Source: Thermoplasmatota archaeon (lineage in GTDB: Archaea > Thermoplasmatota > Thermoplasmata > RBG-16-68-12 > JAGMCJ01). From it: a stretch of 6,670 bases of DNA. The translations under genes and the position numbers were made by a program. The stretch is taken from positions 1-6,670 of the forward strand of contig JAJISH010000002.1 in the NCBI GenBank assembly GCA_022848825.1, read 5' to 3'. The notes under the pieces are model-generated. The model worked only from the letters and a program-made list of their open reading frames with translations. It was not told where the DNA came from and did no database searches. The first letter of the stretch is position 1. Each line of letters begins with the position of its first letter. Below, in pieces: positions 5,521 to 6,670 of this stretch.

Positions 5521-6011
5521 TGTTTCCTAATATCATCTGGGTCTGCCAGATTTCCTTCGAGTGACACCTCACAATCCACGAATTCCAACCTGTAGAGTAT
5601 CTGTTCGAGTGTCTTCTCCCGATCTCTTATGGGCACCGCCCACATCTTCAGAACGGCATCGAACCGCTTCTCGGGAAGTGCTTTCATCGTTCTCACAATC
5701 TGCTCATCGTACTCAAAGGAGATCTGGTATTCGGCAGAGTTGCTCCTTATGTGAACGACTGGCAACTTCTTCTCGATGTCGACCTTGTTTATCAGCAGTT
5801 CCTCAATGCTCGGATCAATCCTCAGCAAACAGTTCGCCGCTTCGAATTCCTTCACGACATACTTGTAGTGATGGAGCGGAGCAAGCCACTCCTTCGTTTC
5901 CGAATCGAACCTTCTCTTCTCTAGACTTTTCGCGACCTTCACCAGATCCCTGTCGTAGTCGAACTCGATGGAAACCTCGTCCCCCTTCCTCGCGATCAGA
6001 ACCTGCTTCAC
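5514..6011 (-). CDS. Stand-alone protein with two tandem HARP-like repeats
   Basis: This 165-aa soluble protein consists largely of two copies of one domain (about residues 13-61 and 96-144), joined by a linker. Over 34 aligned residues the copies share 13 identities, including the I-x-F-x-Y-D start, R-F-D, and K-x-W-x-x-P. This pattern (strand, YD--LV, helix, RRFD--TK-W, then P-L/I and another helix) resembles the HARP domain found in SMARCAL1 and at the N-termini of some SNF2-type helicases. There it helps recognise branched or single-stranded/double-stranded junction DNA. No helicase motor is attached here. The GTG at 6009-6011 is used as start, following GGGGTGA (6021-6015) by three bases; no ATG is available. 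It is the first gene of the minus-strand set with xseA and xseB. I infer a DNA-structure-binding partner for exonuclease VII or for repair generally. The repeat is seen directly; HARP membership is my reading of the motif. Confidence 0.72.
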   Translation of the reverse strand: MKQVLIARKGDEVSIEFDYDRDLVKVAKSLEKRRFDSETKEWLAPLHHYKYVVKEFEAANCLLRIDPSIEELLINKVDIEKKLPVVHIRSNSAEYQISFEYDEQIVRTMKALPEKRFDAVLKMWAVPIRDREKTLEQILYRLEFVDCEVSLEGNLADPDDIRKHT

Positions 6012-6043
6012 GTTTCACCCCTATGGAGGAGTTGCTCTCCGCC

Positions 6044-6052
6044 TACTTAAAG
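6044..6052 (-). promoter_or_regulatory. Putative archaeal TATA box for the HARP-repeat/xseA/xseB operon
   Basis: CTTTAAGTA on the minus strand lies in the 71-nt gap between the membrane protein gene and the HARP-repeat gene. Its centre is about 25 nt upstream of CCATAG (6026-6021), giving a predicted leader of roughly 12 nt before the GTG at 6011. The geometry is the same as for the promoter at 398-404. Confidence 0.5.
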
Positions 6053-6082
6053 CTCCAGAAGGGAGGGGTTGATGAAAGTGTT

Positions 6083-6670
6083 TCAGATGAGTGCTTTCCT
6101 GCAGGACGGGCATCTCTTCCTGCCCTTGACGCATGCAGAATGATATACGGAGCCGCAACTCGAGCACTCGACTGAGAATGTGCCCAGGTTTATCTCCGCA
6201 CCACATATCCCGCACTCATTGGACGGCGGCGGGACATCTGACCTTTCCGGCCCCGTCTCCATACCCTTTGGTCTCACCAGGCGTGATGTCAGTGCCACGG
6301 ACGCAACGATGGCTATCGCCAGAATCAGGATTATGAGGGCCAAGTCGAATTGCCCAAGGCCAACCGATCCAACGTCCACGACCACGTCGTATGACATGTC
6401 CAGAGGACTTCTGGGAACCACGAACGAGACTCCTCCGACCCTCCCCTCATACGAGGCGTTTATCTCCACCGTGTCCCCGGCCTGCATCCATCTGGGGAAG
6501 ACAATCTCAAAGGTGTATCCGCTCCCGTTCGTCGTTCCCTCAAGTGTCTCAGACGTGTCGACGTTCCTCATGACTATGGTTGCGTCCGCCAGGTTTCCGC
6601 CCTTCTCGTCCCTCGCCCTTCCATGAACAGCGATGATTCCCTCAACGCAGAGAGCCTTCTCGTACAGGAC
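6083..6670 (-). CDS. Membrane protein with Ig/CarboxypepD-reg-like domain and PHD/RING-like zinc module (5' end outside window)
   Basis: The frame is open to the window edge, giving 195 visible C-terminal residues; the ATG at 6571 is internal because the domain begins before it. Visible residues about 10-84 (GIIAVHGRARDEKGG, NLADATIVMRNVDT, then GDTVEINASYEGRVGG) have the layout of an extracytoplasmic beta-sandwich of the carboxypeptidase-regulatory-like or Ig-like type. One membrane helix follows (about 108-128, FDLALIILILAIAIVASVAL), then a basic flank (SRLVRPK) indicating a cytosolic C-terminus. The tail carries eight ligands spaced C-x2-C-x12-C-x2-C-x4-H-x2-C-x6-C-x2-C (nucleotides 6214-6101). 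This C4HC3 order is like PHD or prokaryotic RING-type fingers. Function is unknown; it could couple an outside binding domain to an intracellular protein partner. It is separate in theme from the repair genes, and a promoter lies between them. Confidence 0.8.
   Translation of the reverse strand, partial: VLYEKALCVEGIIAVHGRARDEKGGNLADATIVMRNVDTSETLEGTTNGSGYTFEIVFPRWMQAGDTVEINASYEGRVGGVSFVVPRSPLDMSYDVVVDVGSVGLGQFDLALIILILAIAIVASVALTSRLVRPKGMETGPERSDVPPPSNECGICGAEINLGTFSVECSSCGSVYHSACVKGRKRCPSCRKALI

Noticed and set aside
6083..6571. Complete gene starting at ATG 6571
   Set aside because: The frame stays open to the window edge, and the beta-sandwich domain starts before this methionine (GIIAVHGRARDEKGG), so the gene is partial.

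Overview
The window looks archaeal. It carries a PolB2-type family B DNA polymerase with a degenerate RecA/RadA-like ATPase. It also has AT-rich TATA-like boxes about 25 nt upstream of inferred transcript starts, and Shine-Dalgarno sites matching the archaeal 16S 3' end (GGAGG, GAGGTGATC). A bacterial-type exonuclease VII pair is present, as is known for some Euryarchaeota. By eye the GC content is moderate, around 55%. I infer a euryarchaeon, possibly of the Thermoplasmatota or a related lineage, but the sequence alone does not fix the taxon.

Layout, left to right. (1) The 3' end of an ABC transporter ATPase of the LolD/MacB kind (+, to 280). (2) A promoter near 398-404 drives a tightly packed + strand cassette. 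It contains a RecA/RadA-like protein without a recognisable P-loop (440-1189), an 84-aa conserved-looking small protein (1194-1448) and a 729-aa PolB2 polymerase (1445-3634). A short unrecognised gene (3691-3999) follows. (3) Converging on these from the other strand is a second DNA-repair set, read right to left: a stand-alone protein with two HARP-like repeats (6011-5514), exonuclease VII large subunit XseA (5466-4231), and small subunit XseB (4246-4025). XseB appears to start at ACG rather than at a normal start codon. (4) At the right edge is the 3' part of a membrane protein with an extracytoplasmic Ig/carboxypeptidase-regulatory-like domain, one membrane helix and a cytosolic PHD/RING-like zinc module (to 6083).

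The most interesting unit is the RecA-like/small protein/PolB2 cassette. Both recognisable partners have lost textbook residues. The ATPase lacks Walker A and the Walker B aspartate. The polymerase lacks key exonuclease acids and the first aspartate of the DTD motif. Yet the two catalytic polymerase carboxylates are still there and the genes are translationally coupled. The logic resembles the bacterial ImuA-ImuB-DnaE2 mutagenesis cassette, so I infer an archaeal damage-tolerance (translesion) complex. The adjacent exonuclease VII/HARP operon would act on single-stranded DNA and stalled or branched structures, so most of the window is a small DNA-repair island.
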